From: Subdoligranulum variabile
Lineage (GTDB): Bacteria; Bacillota; Clostridia; Oscillospirales; Ruminococcaceae
DNA length: 64,000 nucleotides
NCBI GenBank assembly: GCA_004552305.1
Contig: SFOX01000005.1
Coordinates: forward strand, 44,817 to 108,816
Direction of reading: 5' to 3'
Shown: positions 42,201 to 49,701 of the stretch, piece by piece
Layout of the letters: the number at the start of each line of letters is the position of its first letter
Position numbering within the stretch: the stretch's first letter is position 1
Position numbers and translations under genes: made by a program
Notes under the pieces: generated by a model
What the model saw: the letters and a program-made list of their open reading frames with translations, nothing else
What the model was told of the DNA's origin: nothing
Database searches by the model: none

Positions 42201-43577
42201 AAGGAGAACGTCTTTAAAGCCGGCACGGTGTCCGGCTTGCAGGATAAAACCGCCTACGGCTACGTTAAAAAGTATCTGGAGGAGCGCGGCAAAACCGTCA
42301 ACCGTGCCGAGGAAAACCGCCTTGTCATCGGCTGCACGGGCGTCAAGCGCACCACGGGGCAGCACCCCGGCGGTATGGTTGTTGTGCCGGATACCTTTGA
42401 TATTTACGACTTCTGCGCCATCCAGCACCCGGCGGATGACGTCAAGGGCGGCTTGCTGACCACCCACTTTGAATTTAAATACCTGCACGATACCCTGCTC
42501 AAACTGGACGAGCTGGGTCACGATGTGCCGACCTTCTACAAATATTTTGAGGAATACTCCGGCATACCCATCGACTCGGTGCCGATGAACGACGAAAAGG
42601 TCTACAGCCTGCTGACCAGCCCTGCCGCCCTCGGCGTTACCGAGGAGCAGATCGGCTCGCGCACAGGCACCTTCGGCATCCCGGAAATGGGCACCAACTT
42701 TGTGCGCCAGATGCTTTTGGACGCCCAACCGAAGAATTTCTCAGAGCTGATCCAAATTTCCGGCTTGTCCCACGGCACCGATGTCTGGACGGGCAACGCC
42801 GACGAGCTGATACGCTCCGGCACCTGCACGATCGCCGAGGTCATCGGCTGCCGTGACAGCATTATGCTGTACCTGCTGCGCAAGGGGCTGGAACCCAAGA
42901 TGGCCTTTGACATTATGGAGGCCGTGCGTAAGGGCAAGGTGGCAAAGGGAGGCTTCAAGCCCGGCTGGGAGGAAGCCATGCGCGAGCATGATGTCCCCGA
43001 CTGGTATATCGAATCCTGCCGCAAGATCAAGTATATGTTCCCCAAGGCGCACGCCGTGGCGTACCTGATGGCGGCGATCCGGCTGATGTGGTTCAAGGTG
43101 TACCACCCGGCGGTGTTCTATGCCGTGTACTTCACTGTGCGCGGCGCGGATATCGACTACGAGGCGGCGGTCGGCGGCGTGCGGGTCGCCAAACAGCACC
43201 TGAAGGAAAACGAGGCGATCCCCAAGGACGAGCGCACCGCCAAGGACGATGATGCGTTGGTCAGCCTGCAATTGGAAAACGAGATGCTGCAGCGCGGCTG
43301 CGAATTTTTGCCCATCGAGCTGGGCAAAAGCTATGCCAGCAAGTATGTGGTGGAGGACGGCAAGGTTCGCCTGCCGTTTACCTCACTGCGCGGTCTGGGC
43401 GATGCCGCCGCCCTTGCGCTGGAACAGGCGACCATGAACGGGCAGCAGTATATTTCGGTGGAGGAATTGCAGCAGGCCAGCGGCGTGGCAAACTCGGTGT
43501 TCGATAAGCTGCGTGCGGTGGGCGCCTTGGGCAGCCTGCCCGAAACCAGCCAAGTGGATTTGTTCAGTATGATGTAA
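39270..43577 (+). CDS. polC: DNA polymerase III alpha subunit, PolC type
   Basis: Replicative polymerase with built-in 3'-5' exonuclease. 1435 residues. Order: N-terminal domain with OB-fold (near 220-320), PHP motif HLHTKSSSMDG (near 325), exonuclease VVFDTETTGLDP (near 410), PHP remainder, zinc-binding CPECKHSEW and CPVCGTK (near 905-935), polymerase KEPDIDLNFSG (near 955), TTGQHPGGMVV and a C-terminal thumb. Starts with TTG at 39270 after GAGGTGTCCA; no better ATG is in frame upstream. A terminator follows. Confidence 0.97.
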   Translation: MKPFVTQVWPQFTADAQFCSAFSTVLVERVELYRTKRQVVICLRSAEPLDTALCGRLCASLQDTFAGYELQVKNYFAYPNITPESVALMIEELKQRGMPVNGFLDKKQPVTFGSDGIIVHVSAGRPILESVEFPKVLAELIQERTEALPIVRLDDSGAMRTEEEFEKYLQEKAPAVKFEAKETPPDFTIEGLALTNKPVKLFYGKNFKPTDTRRLNDLGDGGKVTVWGDVFATEVKGSRRKIYFTSITDYSGSVNLKVLGDEDADMSKWEGLKPGTTLIVRGNYMYDKYEHDYVILPYDVLQVERAQRQDTAPEGQKRVELHLHTKSSSMDGFNDPGKIVRLAHRMGHRAVAITDHGVCQGYPEAMLATDAIHESDPDFKLIYGCEAYFVDDMIPALYGGAKMPLDGSFVVFDTETTGLDPHTERLTEIGAVFVENGKINEEKKFCTFVNPGKPIPPRVVELTGINDAMVADAPTPDEAIRAFKEFCGDHILVAHNAHSFDMLFIRKAGESAGVSFDENTYIDTLPMGQALFPGLRNYKLDTINKHLEIPPFNHHRAVDDAMALARIFEVMLTDLEEKDIHNVESINTGLGGNKEVLKKKYYHLIILVQNQVGLKNLYRIVSAAHTQYFFKKPRVPRSLLNQYREGLLLGSACEAGELYRAIVAGQPYEQLLRIAEYYDFLEVQPLGNNEFMVRNGQVDSMEAIKNFNRTVIKLGEDLHKPVVATGDSHFQEPEDWIYRAVIQAGNGFKDADNQAPLYFRTTDDMLEDFSYLPKEKAWEIVVTNPNKIAATIDNNLRAIPKGTYPPSIPGAEQELRDDTWKHAARDYGTPLPDVLQKRLKKELDSICGHGYAVLYVIAVRLVAYSNAGGYQVGSRGSVGSSAVAHFSGISEVNSMPPHYLCPECKHSEWINDGIHFDGFDLPDKNCPVCGTKMIVEGHDIPFETFLGFYGDKEPDIDLNFSGMYQSCVHRYTEELFGKENVFKAGTVSGLQDKTAYGYVKKYLEERGKTVNRAEENRLVIGCTGVKRTTGQHPGGMVVVPDTFDIYDFCAIQHPADDVKGGLLTTHFEFKYLHDTLLKLDELGHDVPTFYKYFEEYSGIPIDSVPMNDEKVYSLLTSPAALGVTEEQIGSRTGTFGIPEMGTNFVRQMLLDAQPKNFSELIQISGLSHGTDVWTGNADELIRSGTCTIAEVIGCRDSIMLYLLRKGLEPKMAFDIMEAVRKGKVAKGGFKPGWEEAMREHDVPDWYIESCRKIKYMFPKAHAVAYLMAAIRLMWFKVYHPAVFYAVYFTVRGADIDYEAAVGGVRVAKQHLKENEAIPKDERTAKDDDALVSLQLENEMLQRGCEFLPIELGKSYASKYVVEDGKVRLPFTSLRGLGDAAALALEQATMNGQQYISVEELQQASGVANSVFDKLRAVGALGSLPETSQVDLFSMM

Positions 43578-43584
43578 ACAGGCA

Positions 43585-43620
43585 AGCTGCCGTTCCTCTT
43601 TGGGGAGCGGCAGTTTTTTA
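43585..43620 (+). terminator. Terminator after polC
   Basis: CTGCCG (43587-43592), loop with a TTCC/GGGG inner stem, CGGCAG (43608-43613), TTTTTT. Confidence 0.92.
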
Positions 43621-43678
43621 TGGCAGAATAACCTTCCTGCGCCCTGCGGCATACTATATCCGCAAAGGGGGGCTTACT

Positions 43679-44569
43679 ATGGCTGTGTTTCAAAACGGCA
43701 TTGACGTGTCGCGTTACCAAGGCAGCATCAACTGGCAGCAGGTGGCAGCGGCAGGCAAGCAGTTCGCTATTGTGCGTGTCGGCTCCAGCGGCAGCGGGGG
43801 ACTGTACATCGACCCGTATTTTTATCAGAACGTCAATGCCGCCCACGCGGCGGGGCTGCGTGTCGGCGCATACTATTACACCTACGCCCGCACGCAGACG
43901 GCGGTTGCCAATGAGCTGACGGTGTTTTTAAACGCCCTGCAGGGGCTGCAGCTGGAATACCCGGTCTTTGTGGATGTCGAAGCCAAAGACCTGACCACCC
44001 TCGGGCGCACCCAGCTGACCGCCTTGGTGCAGTACGCGATGGATATTCTGTACCAGCGCAAGTGGTACGCCGGGTGGTACAGCTACACCAATTTTATCAA
44101 CAGCTATATCAACGCGGGGGCGCTTACCGAATACCCGCTGTGGGTCGCCGATTATCGTCAGACGCTCGGCTACCGCGGAAACTATGCAATGTGGCAGTAT
44201 TCCGGCAGCGGCAGCGTAAACGGCATTGCCGGAGCGTGCGATTTGGACCGCTGCTATCAGGATTTTCTGCCTGCCATCAAGGCGGGCGGGTTCAACAACT
44301 ACGGGGCCGACGGGCCCGTTTTGCAGCCCGTGCAAAAGAAACAGCTGGTCGTTTTTAACGAACGGACAGAATATTTTTACACCGCCAACCTCAACGATAT
44401 CGTGGGCTACCTGCCCCTTGGCAGCTACCGCGTCATAAGCCGCACCACCCAAAAATACGCCGGGTACGACTGGGTGGTCTTTCAGCTGCGCGGCGAGGAA
44501 TACTGGACTGTGCTGCTGGGGGACCGCAATCGCCTGGAGGATTGCACCTGCGGAAAGGACAGCGATTGA
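43679..44569 (+). CDS. GH25 muramidase (lysozyme)
   Basis: 296 residues, hydrolyses beta-1,4 bonds of peptidoglycan. Family GH25: GIDVSRYQGSINWQ (catalytic Asp) near residue 9, YYYTYARTQ, VFVDVEAKDL (catalytic Asp/Glu) near 100, GWYSYTNF, and WQYSGSGSVNG. The C-terminal 90 residues (QLVVFNERTEYFYT onward) may be a wall-binding domain. No N-terminal signal peptide is apparent, so export is unclear; a holin or non-classical route is possible. ATG follows AAAGGGGGGCTTACT. Confidence 0.9.
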   Translation: MAVFQNGIDVSRYQGSINWQQVAAAGKQFAIVRVGSSGSGGLYIDPYFYQNVNAAHAAGLRVGAYYYTYARTQTAVANELTVFLNALQGLQLEYPVFVDVEAKDLTTLGRTQLTALVQYAMDILYQRKWYAGWYSYTNFINSYINAGALTEYPLWVADYRQTLGYRGNYAMWQYSGSGSVNGIAGACDLDRCYQDFLPAIKAGGFNNYGADGPVLQPVQKKQLVVFNERTEYFYTANLNDIVGYLPLGSYRVISRTTQKYAGYDWVVFQLRGEEYWTVLLGDRNRLEDCTCGKDSD

Positions 44570-44579
44570 ATTTTACCCC

Positions 44580-44650
44580 TTGAAATACAACCATAAGTTG
44601 TGGTATAATGGGAGCAGAATTTGACAAGCCCGCCTATTTTGTGGTTTAAT
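44580..44650 (+). promoter_or_regulatory. Two tandem promoters upstream of parE
   Basis: P1: TTGAAA (44580-44585), 18-base spacer, TATAAT (44604-44609). P2: TTGACA (44621-44626), 18-base spacer, TTTAAT (44645-44650). A palindromic repeat (44710-44788) lies between them and the gene, so transcripts carry it in the 5' leader. Confidence 0.6.
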
Positions 44651-44709
44651 ACTGATATGTACGCAAATTGTACGCAAAATACGCCGGAGAACATCCGGCT
44701 TGAAGATAG

Positions 44710-44788
44710 GGCAATACCGCATAATTCCAAGTGCCGCAGCAGTCGGAGCGGTGCTTAAGCCGTCAGGTGGGAATTATGCGGTGTTGCC
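44710..44788 (+). repeat. MITE-like palindromic repeat, copy C (shortest, 79 nt)
   Basis: Starts GGCAATACCGCATAATTC, ends GAATTATGCGGTGTTGCC, near-perfect inverted ends. The sequence ATAG flanks both sides and may be a target duplication. Located in the 5' leader of parE. Confidence 0.88.
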
Positions 44789-44818
44789 ATAGAAAAAAGC
44801 AGCAAAGCAGGGAGAACT

Positions 44819-46798
44819 ATGCCGAAAAAACAACAGGAATACGGAAACGAAACCATACGCCAGCTCAAAGGCGCCGACCGTGTGCGCAAGCGCCCGGCGG
44901 TCATCTTTGGCTCGGACGGCGTGGAGGGCTGCGCCCATTCCATTTTTGAAATCGTGTCCAACTCCATTGATGAGGCGCGCGACGGTCACGGCAACCGCAT
45001 CAATGTCACCCTTTTCCCCGAACACGTCGTTGAGGTCGAGGACTTCGGGCGCGGCATTCCTGTGGATTACAATAAGGTCGAGGCGCGCTGGAACTGGGAG
45101 CTGATCTTCTGCGAGCTGTACGCCGGCGGCAAATACGGCGAGGGCAGCGGCAACTATGACTTCAGCTTGGGTCTGAACGGTCTGGGTCTGTGCGCCACCC
45201 AGTACGCCAGCGAGTGGATGACCGCCGATGTCTACCGCGACGGCTTTCACTACCATCTGGATTTCCAAAAGGGCGAAAACGTGGGCGGTCTGCAAAAGGA
45301 GCCGTTCTCCGGTCGCCGCACCGGCTCGGTCATCCGCTGGAAGCCCGACACCGAGGTCTTTACCGACATCAACGTCCCGGCAGCGCAGTTTCAGGATATG
45401 CTGCGCCGGCAGGCTGTCGTAAATGACGGCGTGACGATGGTTTTCAACGATAAATCCGGTCTGGAGCCGCAAAAGTACGAGTATCTGTACGAACACGGCA
45501 TCACCGACTATGTCAACGAAATCGTGGGTGACAAGGGGCTTACCCCCGTGCATTTCTGCTCTGGCGCCGCCACAGGTCGCGACCGCGCTGACCAGCCGGA
45601 TTATCAGGTCAAAATGAATGTGGCGTTTGCCTTTTCCAACACGGTGCAGACGCTGGAATACTACCACAACTCCAGCTGGCTGGAGCATGGCGGCAGTCCC
45701 GACCGCGCGGTGCGCACCGCCTTTGTGAACCAGATCAACGCATGGCTCAAAGCCAAAAACCTGTACAAGAAAAACGAGAGCGCTATCACCTTCAATGACG
45801 TGCAGGACTGCCTGGTGCTGGTGTCCTCCAGCTTTTCCACCCGCACCAGCTACGAGAACCAGACCAAAAAAGCCATCACCAATAAGTTTGTGGCGCAGGC
45901 GATGACCGAGTTTTTAAAGCACCAGATCGAGGTCTATTTTATCGAACACCCCGATGAAGCTGAAAAAGCCTGCAAGCAGGTGCTTATCAATAAGCAAAGC
46001 CGCGAACACGCAGAAAAAGCGCGTATCACCATCAAAAAGACGATGACCCAGCAGATGGATCTCGCCAACCGGGTACAGAAATTTGTCGATTGCCGCACCA
46101 AGGATGCAGCCCGCCGCGAGCTGTATATCGTGGAGGGCGATTCCGCTATGGGCGCGGTCAAGCAGAGCCGCGACTCGGAATTTCAGGCAATTATGCCTAT
46201 CCGCGGCAAAATTCTGAACTGCCTAAAAGCCGACTACGCGCGTATTTTTAAGTCGGAGATCATCACCGACCTCATCCGCGTGATGGGCTGCGGCGTTGAG
46301 CTGGGCGGCAGCCACAACAAGGACCTGGCAAGCTTCAATCTGGAGAATCTGCGCTTTAATAAAGTGGTCATCTGTACCGATGCCGACGTGGACGGCTACC
46401 AGATCCGCACACTGGTGCTGACGATGCTCTACCGCCTGACGCCGACGCTGATCGACAAGGGGTATGTCTATATTGCCGAGTCCCCGCTGTATGAGATCAA
46501 CACCAAGGGCAAGACCTTCTTTGCCTACACCGAGCCGGAAAAGGCGGACATTCTGCGCCGCATCGAGGGCGAAAAATATACGATCCAGCGCTCCAAAGGT
46601 TTGGGCGAGAACGACCCTGAGATGATGTGGCTGACCACCATGAGCCCCGACAGCCGCCGCCTGATCAAGGTGCTGCCCACCGATGCCGAGCGCACCTCGC
46701 AGGTGTTTGACCTGCTTCTGGGCGACAATTTGCAGGGTCGTAAAGAGCATATTGCCATGCATGGTGCCGAGTATCTGGACGATCTGGATGTAAGCTGA
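44819..46798 (+). CDS. parE: Type IIA topoisomerase subunit B (ParE/GyrB type)
   Basis: ATPase subunit of topoisomerase IV, which decatenates chromosomes with ParC. 659 residues. GHKL parts NSIDEARDGHGN-like EIVSNSIDEARDG near 45 and EDFGRGIPVD near 77; GGKYGEGSGNYDFS-GLNGLG ATP lid near 110; TOPRIM IVEGDSAMGA near 437 and CTDADVDGYQIRTL near 520; ends ALYLDDL-like GAEYLDDLDVS. The N-terminus is shorter than most GyrB. ATG follows GCAGGGAGAACT. Gyrase versus topoisomerase IV is judged by the neighbour. Confidence 0.93.
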   Translation: MPKKQQEYGNETIRQLKGADRVRKRPAVIFGSDGVEGCAHSIFEIVSNSIDEARDGHGNRINVTLFPEHVVEVEDFGRGIPVDYNKVEARWNWELIFCELYAGGKYGEGSGNYDFSLGLNGLGLCATQYASEWMTADVYRDGFHYHLDFQKGENVGGLQKEPFSGRRTGSVIRWKPDTEVFTDINVPAAQFQDMLRRQAVVNDGVTMVFNDKSGLEPQKYEYLYEHGITDYVNEIVGDKGLTPVHFCSGAATGRDRADQPDYQVKMNVAFAFSNTVQTLEYYHNSSWLEHGGSPDRAVRTAFVNQINAWLKAKNLYKKNESAITFNDVQDCLVLVSSSFSTRTSYENQTKKAITNKFVAQAMTEFLKHQIEVYFIEHPDEAEKACKQVLINKQSREHAEKARITIKKTMTQQMDLANRVQKFVDCRTKDAARRELYIVEGDSAMGAVKQSRDSEFQAIMPIRGKILNCLKADYARIFKSEIITDLIRVMGCGVELGGSHNKDLASFNLENLRFNKVVICTDADVDGYQIRTLVLTMLYRLTPTLIDKGYVYIAESPLYEINTKGKTFFAYTEPEKADILRRIEGEKYTIQRSKGLGENDPEMMWLTTMSPDSRRLIKVLPTDAERTSQVFDLLLGDNLQGRKEHIAMHGAEYLDDLDVS

Positions 46799-46820
46799 TA
46801 GAAACCCCGAGGTTAAAGTA

Positions 46821-49067
46821 ATGGCTAAAAAGAAAGAGAAAAAACTGACCCCCGCCCGACCCCAGCTGGGGGATAATGTAGAGATCCTGTCTGCCGGCGA
46901 AATTCTGGAATCCACCATCACCGACACGCTGGAAGTCAACTATATGCCCTATGCGATGAGCGTTATCGTTTCCCGCGCATTGCCGGAAATCGACGGCTTC
47001 AAGCCCGCCCACCGCAAGCTGCTGTACACGATGTACGGTATGGGTCTTCTGAAGGGCAACCGCACCAAGAGCGCTAACATCGTGGGCAGCACCATGCACC
47101 TGAACCCCCACGGCGATGCCGCCATCTATGACACCATGGTGCGTATGGGACGTTCCAACGAGAGTTTGCTGGTGCCCTTTGTGGATTCCAAGGGTAACTT
47201 CGGCAAGGCGTACAGCCGCGATATGGCGTATGCTGCTGCCCGTTATACCGAGGCAAAGCTGGAGCCGGTCTGCGACGAGCTGTTCCGCGATATCGACAAG
47301 GACACCGTGGACTTTGTCCCCAACTATGACGGAACGACCACCGAGCCGACGCTGCTGCCGGTGACCTTCCCGACCATCCTTGCCAACAACACGCTGGGCA
47401 TTGCCGTCGGTATGGCGTCCAACATCTGCTCCTTCAATCTGGAGGAGCTGTGCAACGCCACCGTCGCCCTGATGAAGGACGCCAAGGCAGACCTGCGCGA
47501 AATTATCCCCGCGCCGGACTTTGTCGGCGGCGGCACAATTCTGTACGATGCCGACGAGATGAACAGCGTGCTGGAAACCGGACGCGGCAGCGTGCGTGTG
47601 CGCGCAACGTGGAGCTACGACAAGGCAAACAACTGCATTGACGTGACCCGCATCCCGCCCACAACAACGGTCGAAGCCATTATGGACAAGATCACCGAGC
47701 TGGTCAAGCAGGGCAAAATCCGTGAGATCAGCGATATGCGCGACGAAACCGACCTCAACGGCTTGAAGCTGACCATCGACCTCAAACGCGGGCAGGACCC
47801 CGACAAGCTGATGAACCGCCTGTACAAGTCCACCCCGCTGGAGGACAGCTTTGCCTGCAACTTCAACGTGCTGATCGGCGGGCAGCCCCGCGTGCTGGGC
47901 GTGCGCGACATTCTGCTGGAATGGATTGCCTTCCGCGCCGAGTGCGTGCGCCGCCGCACCTATTACGATTTAAAGGGCAAGGAAAAGCGGCTGCACCTGC
48001 TGCAGGGCCTGAAGGCAATTTTGCTGGATATCGACAAGGCGATTGAAATTGTGCGCAACACCGCCGAAGAATCCGAGGTCGTCCCCAACCTGATGATCGG
48101 CTTCGGCATTGACGAGGTGCAGGCGGAGTATGTGGCGGAGATCAAGCTGCGCCACCTCAACCGCGAGTATATCCTCAAGCGCACCGAGGAAATCGAGGAG
48201 CTGGAAAACGCCATCGAGGATCTGCGGGATATCCTGAACCGCCCCGCGCGCATCAACAAGATCATTATGCGCGAGCTGGCGGATGTTGCCAAAAAGTACG
48301 GCAAGCCGCGCCGCTGCGAAATCCTGTACGAACTGCCCGCCGCCGAGGTGGAGGAGCCGGAGCAGCAGGTGCCGGACTACCCCGTCAACCTGTTCTTCAC
48401 GCGCGAGGGGTATTTCAAAAAAATCACCCCGCAGAGCCTGCGTATGAGCGGTGAGCAAAAGCTCAAGGACGGCGACGAGGTGCTGTTTACCTGCGAAGCC
48501 ACCAACAGCGTCGAGCTGCTGTTCTTCACCAACCATCATCAGGTCTACAAGTCCCACGCCTACGACTTTGCCGACAGCAAGGCGAGCGTGCTGGGCGATT
48601 ACGTCGCTTCCAGCCTTGGCATGGACGAGGGTGAGTTCCCCCTGTATATGGTCGTTACGCCGGACTACAAGGGCTGGATGCTGTTCTTCTTCAAGAGCGG
48701 CAAGTGCGCCAAGGTGCCGCTGTCCAGCTACGAAACCAAGCAGAACCGCCGCAAGCTGCTGAAGGCTTACAGTGACAAGGATCAGCTGGCGTTTATGCGC
48801 TACCTGCCCGAGGAAACCGAGCTTGCCATCTTTACCTCCAACAACCGTCTGCTGCTGGCGGCAACGGCGCTTATCCCCGAAAAAGCCACCCGCGACTCCG
48901 CCGGTGTCAACGTAGTTACGCTGAAAAAGAACGCCAAAATCACCCGCATCACCCCCAGCGACACGCTGGAATTGACCGATGCCCACCGCTACCGCGTGCG
49001 CACCCTGCCCGCGACCGGCGCCATCATCCGCGCCGACGATACGGCGGAACAGCTGACCCTCGGATAA
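46821..49067 (+). CDS. parC: Type IIA topoisomerase subunit A (ParC type)
   Basis: Breakage-reunion subunit. 748 residues, ParC-like length. Active Tyr in AARYTEAKLE (near 142); KSANIVGSTMHLNPHGDAAIYD (given in parts: SANIVGSTM, NPHGDAAIYD) marks the quinolone-resistance region near residue 90. The C-terminal domain lacks the gyrase GyrA-box QRRGGKG, which supports topoisomerase IV. Begins 22 bases after parE with GAGGTTAAAGTA before ATG. Confidence 0.93.
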   Translation: MAKKKEKKLTPARPQLGDNVEILSAGEILESTITDTLEVNYMPYAMSVIVSRALPEIDGFKPAHRKLLYTMYGMGLLKGNRTKSANIVGSTMHLNPHGDAAIYDTMVRMGRSNESLLVPFVDSKGNFGKAYSRDMAYAAARYTEAKLEPVCDELFRDIDKDTVDFVPNYDGTTTEPTLLPVTFPTILANNTLGIAVGMASNICSFNLEELCNATVALMKDAKADLREIIPAPDFVGGGTILYDADEMNSVLETGRGSVRVRATWSYDKANNCIDVTRIPPTTTVEAIMDKITELVKQGKIREISDMRDETDLNGLKLTIDLKRGQDPDKLMNRLYKSTPLEDSFACNFNVLIGGQPRVLGVRDILLEWIAFRAECVRRRTYYDLKGKEKRLHLLQGLKAILLDIDKAIEIVRNTAEESEVVPNLMIGFGIDEVQAEYVAEIKLRHLNREYILKRTEEIEELENAIEDLRDILNRPARINKIIMRELADVAKKYGKPRRCEILYELPAAEVEEPEQQVPDYPVNLFFTREGYFKKITPQSLRMSGEQKLKDGDEVLFTCEATNSVELLFFTNHHQVYKSHAYDFADSKASVLGDYVASSLGMDEGEFPLYMVVTPDYKGWMLFFFKSGKCAKVPLSSYETKQNRRKLLKAYSDKDQLAFMRYLPEETELAIFTSNNRLLLAATALIPEKATRDSAGVNVVTLKKNAKITRITPSDTLELTDAHRYRVRTLPATGAIIRADDTAEQLTLG

Positions 49068-49076
49068 AAAAGCATG

Positions 49077-49175
49077 GGCAACGCCGCACAATTCCCGCCT
49101 GACGGCTTAAGCACCACTCCGGCGGCTGCGGCACCTCGCTCGCCGTATCGGCACTTAGAATTATGCGGCATTGCC
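49077..49175 (-). repeat. MITE-like palindromic repeat, copy D (inverted)
   Basis: Begins GGCAACGCCGCACAATTCCC and ends AATTATGCGGCATTGCC; on the minus strand it matches copies A, B and E. It ends two bases before the -35 box of tRNA-Gly and starts nine bases after the parC stop. Confidence 0.88.
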
Positions 49176-49177
49176 TA

Positions 49178-49206
49178 TTGACAAATCCGCTGCTTTGCGG
49201 TATAAT
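49178..49206 (+). promoter_or_regulatory. Consensus promoter of tRNA-Gly
   Basis: TTGACA (49178-49183), 17-base spacer, TATAAT (49201-49206): a perfect sigma-A promoter 13 bases before the tRNA. The upstream flank of the -35 comes from a repeat element. Confidence 0.93.
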
Positions 49207-49219
49207 TGCAGTCACTGAT

Positions 49220-49295
49220 GCGGGATTAGCTCATCCGGTAGAGTGACTGCTTCCCAAGCAGTAGGTGGCGAGTTCGAGACTCGTATCCCGCTCCA
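49220..49295 (+). tRNA. tRNA-Gly (anticodon CCC)
   Basis: 76 nt including encoded CCA. Acceptor GCGGGAT/ATCCCGC, D-arm AGCTCATCCGGTAGAGT, anticodon stem ACTGC/GCAGT with loop TTCCCAA, T-arm CGAGTTCGAGACTCG. Confidence 0.96.
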
Positions 49296-49298
49296 TAC

Positions 49299-49333
49299 AG
49301 CGTACTGACAGATTGGTCGGTACGCTTTTTTGT
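49299..49333 (+). terminator. Terminator of tRNA-Gly
   Basis: AGCGTAC, loop with GACAGATTGGTC mini-stem, GTACGCT, TTTTTTG. Confidence 0.85.
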
Positions 49334-49346
49334 TAGGAGAATCTGT

Positions 49347-49679
49347 ATGCTCAACGCATTTCCCATCTATCACTGGTTCCGCAACGGCAACCCCTATTCC
49401 GGGGCGGAGGGCGGTATGCGGTATGTCATCACGCCGGGCAAGCGCCCCGACCCTGCGGACGAAACCGGCAAGAAAAAGCTGTCCTTCCTGTGCGCGCAGG
49501 TCTGGCCGGGACCGTGGAGCATCGAACACACGGCGGAGGAAAAAATTCAGACGCAGGAATTTTCTGCCGACCAGCAGGGACTGGACGCTGCCGTGGCGTG
49601 GCTGCAGCAGTGCTATGATGCCGAGCGCAGCCGCTGGGAAAATATCCCTTCGATTCTCGACTGCGAGCCGGACCGATAA
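49347..49679 (+). CDS. Hypothetical protein (110 aa)
   Basis: Good start: TTAGGAGAATCTGT then ATG. 110 residues, soluble, aromatic-rich: FPIYHWFRNGNPYSG at the start, then MRYVITPG, a basic patch GKKKLSFLCAQVWPGPW, and LDAAVAWLQQCYD near the end. Not recognised with certainty; small conserved proteins with this look occur in Clostridia. Follows the tRNA-Gly terminator by 13 bases and precedes the membrane protein by 22. Confidence 0.75.
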   Translation: MLNAFPIYHWFRNGNPYSGAEGGMRYVITPGKRPDPADETGKKKLSFLCAQVWPGPWSIEHTAEEKIQTQEFSADQQGLDAAVAWLQQCYDAERSRWENIPSILDCEPDR

Positions 49680-49701
49680 CATAATGCAAGGGGAGAGTTC
49701 C

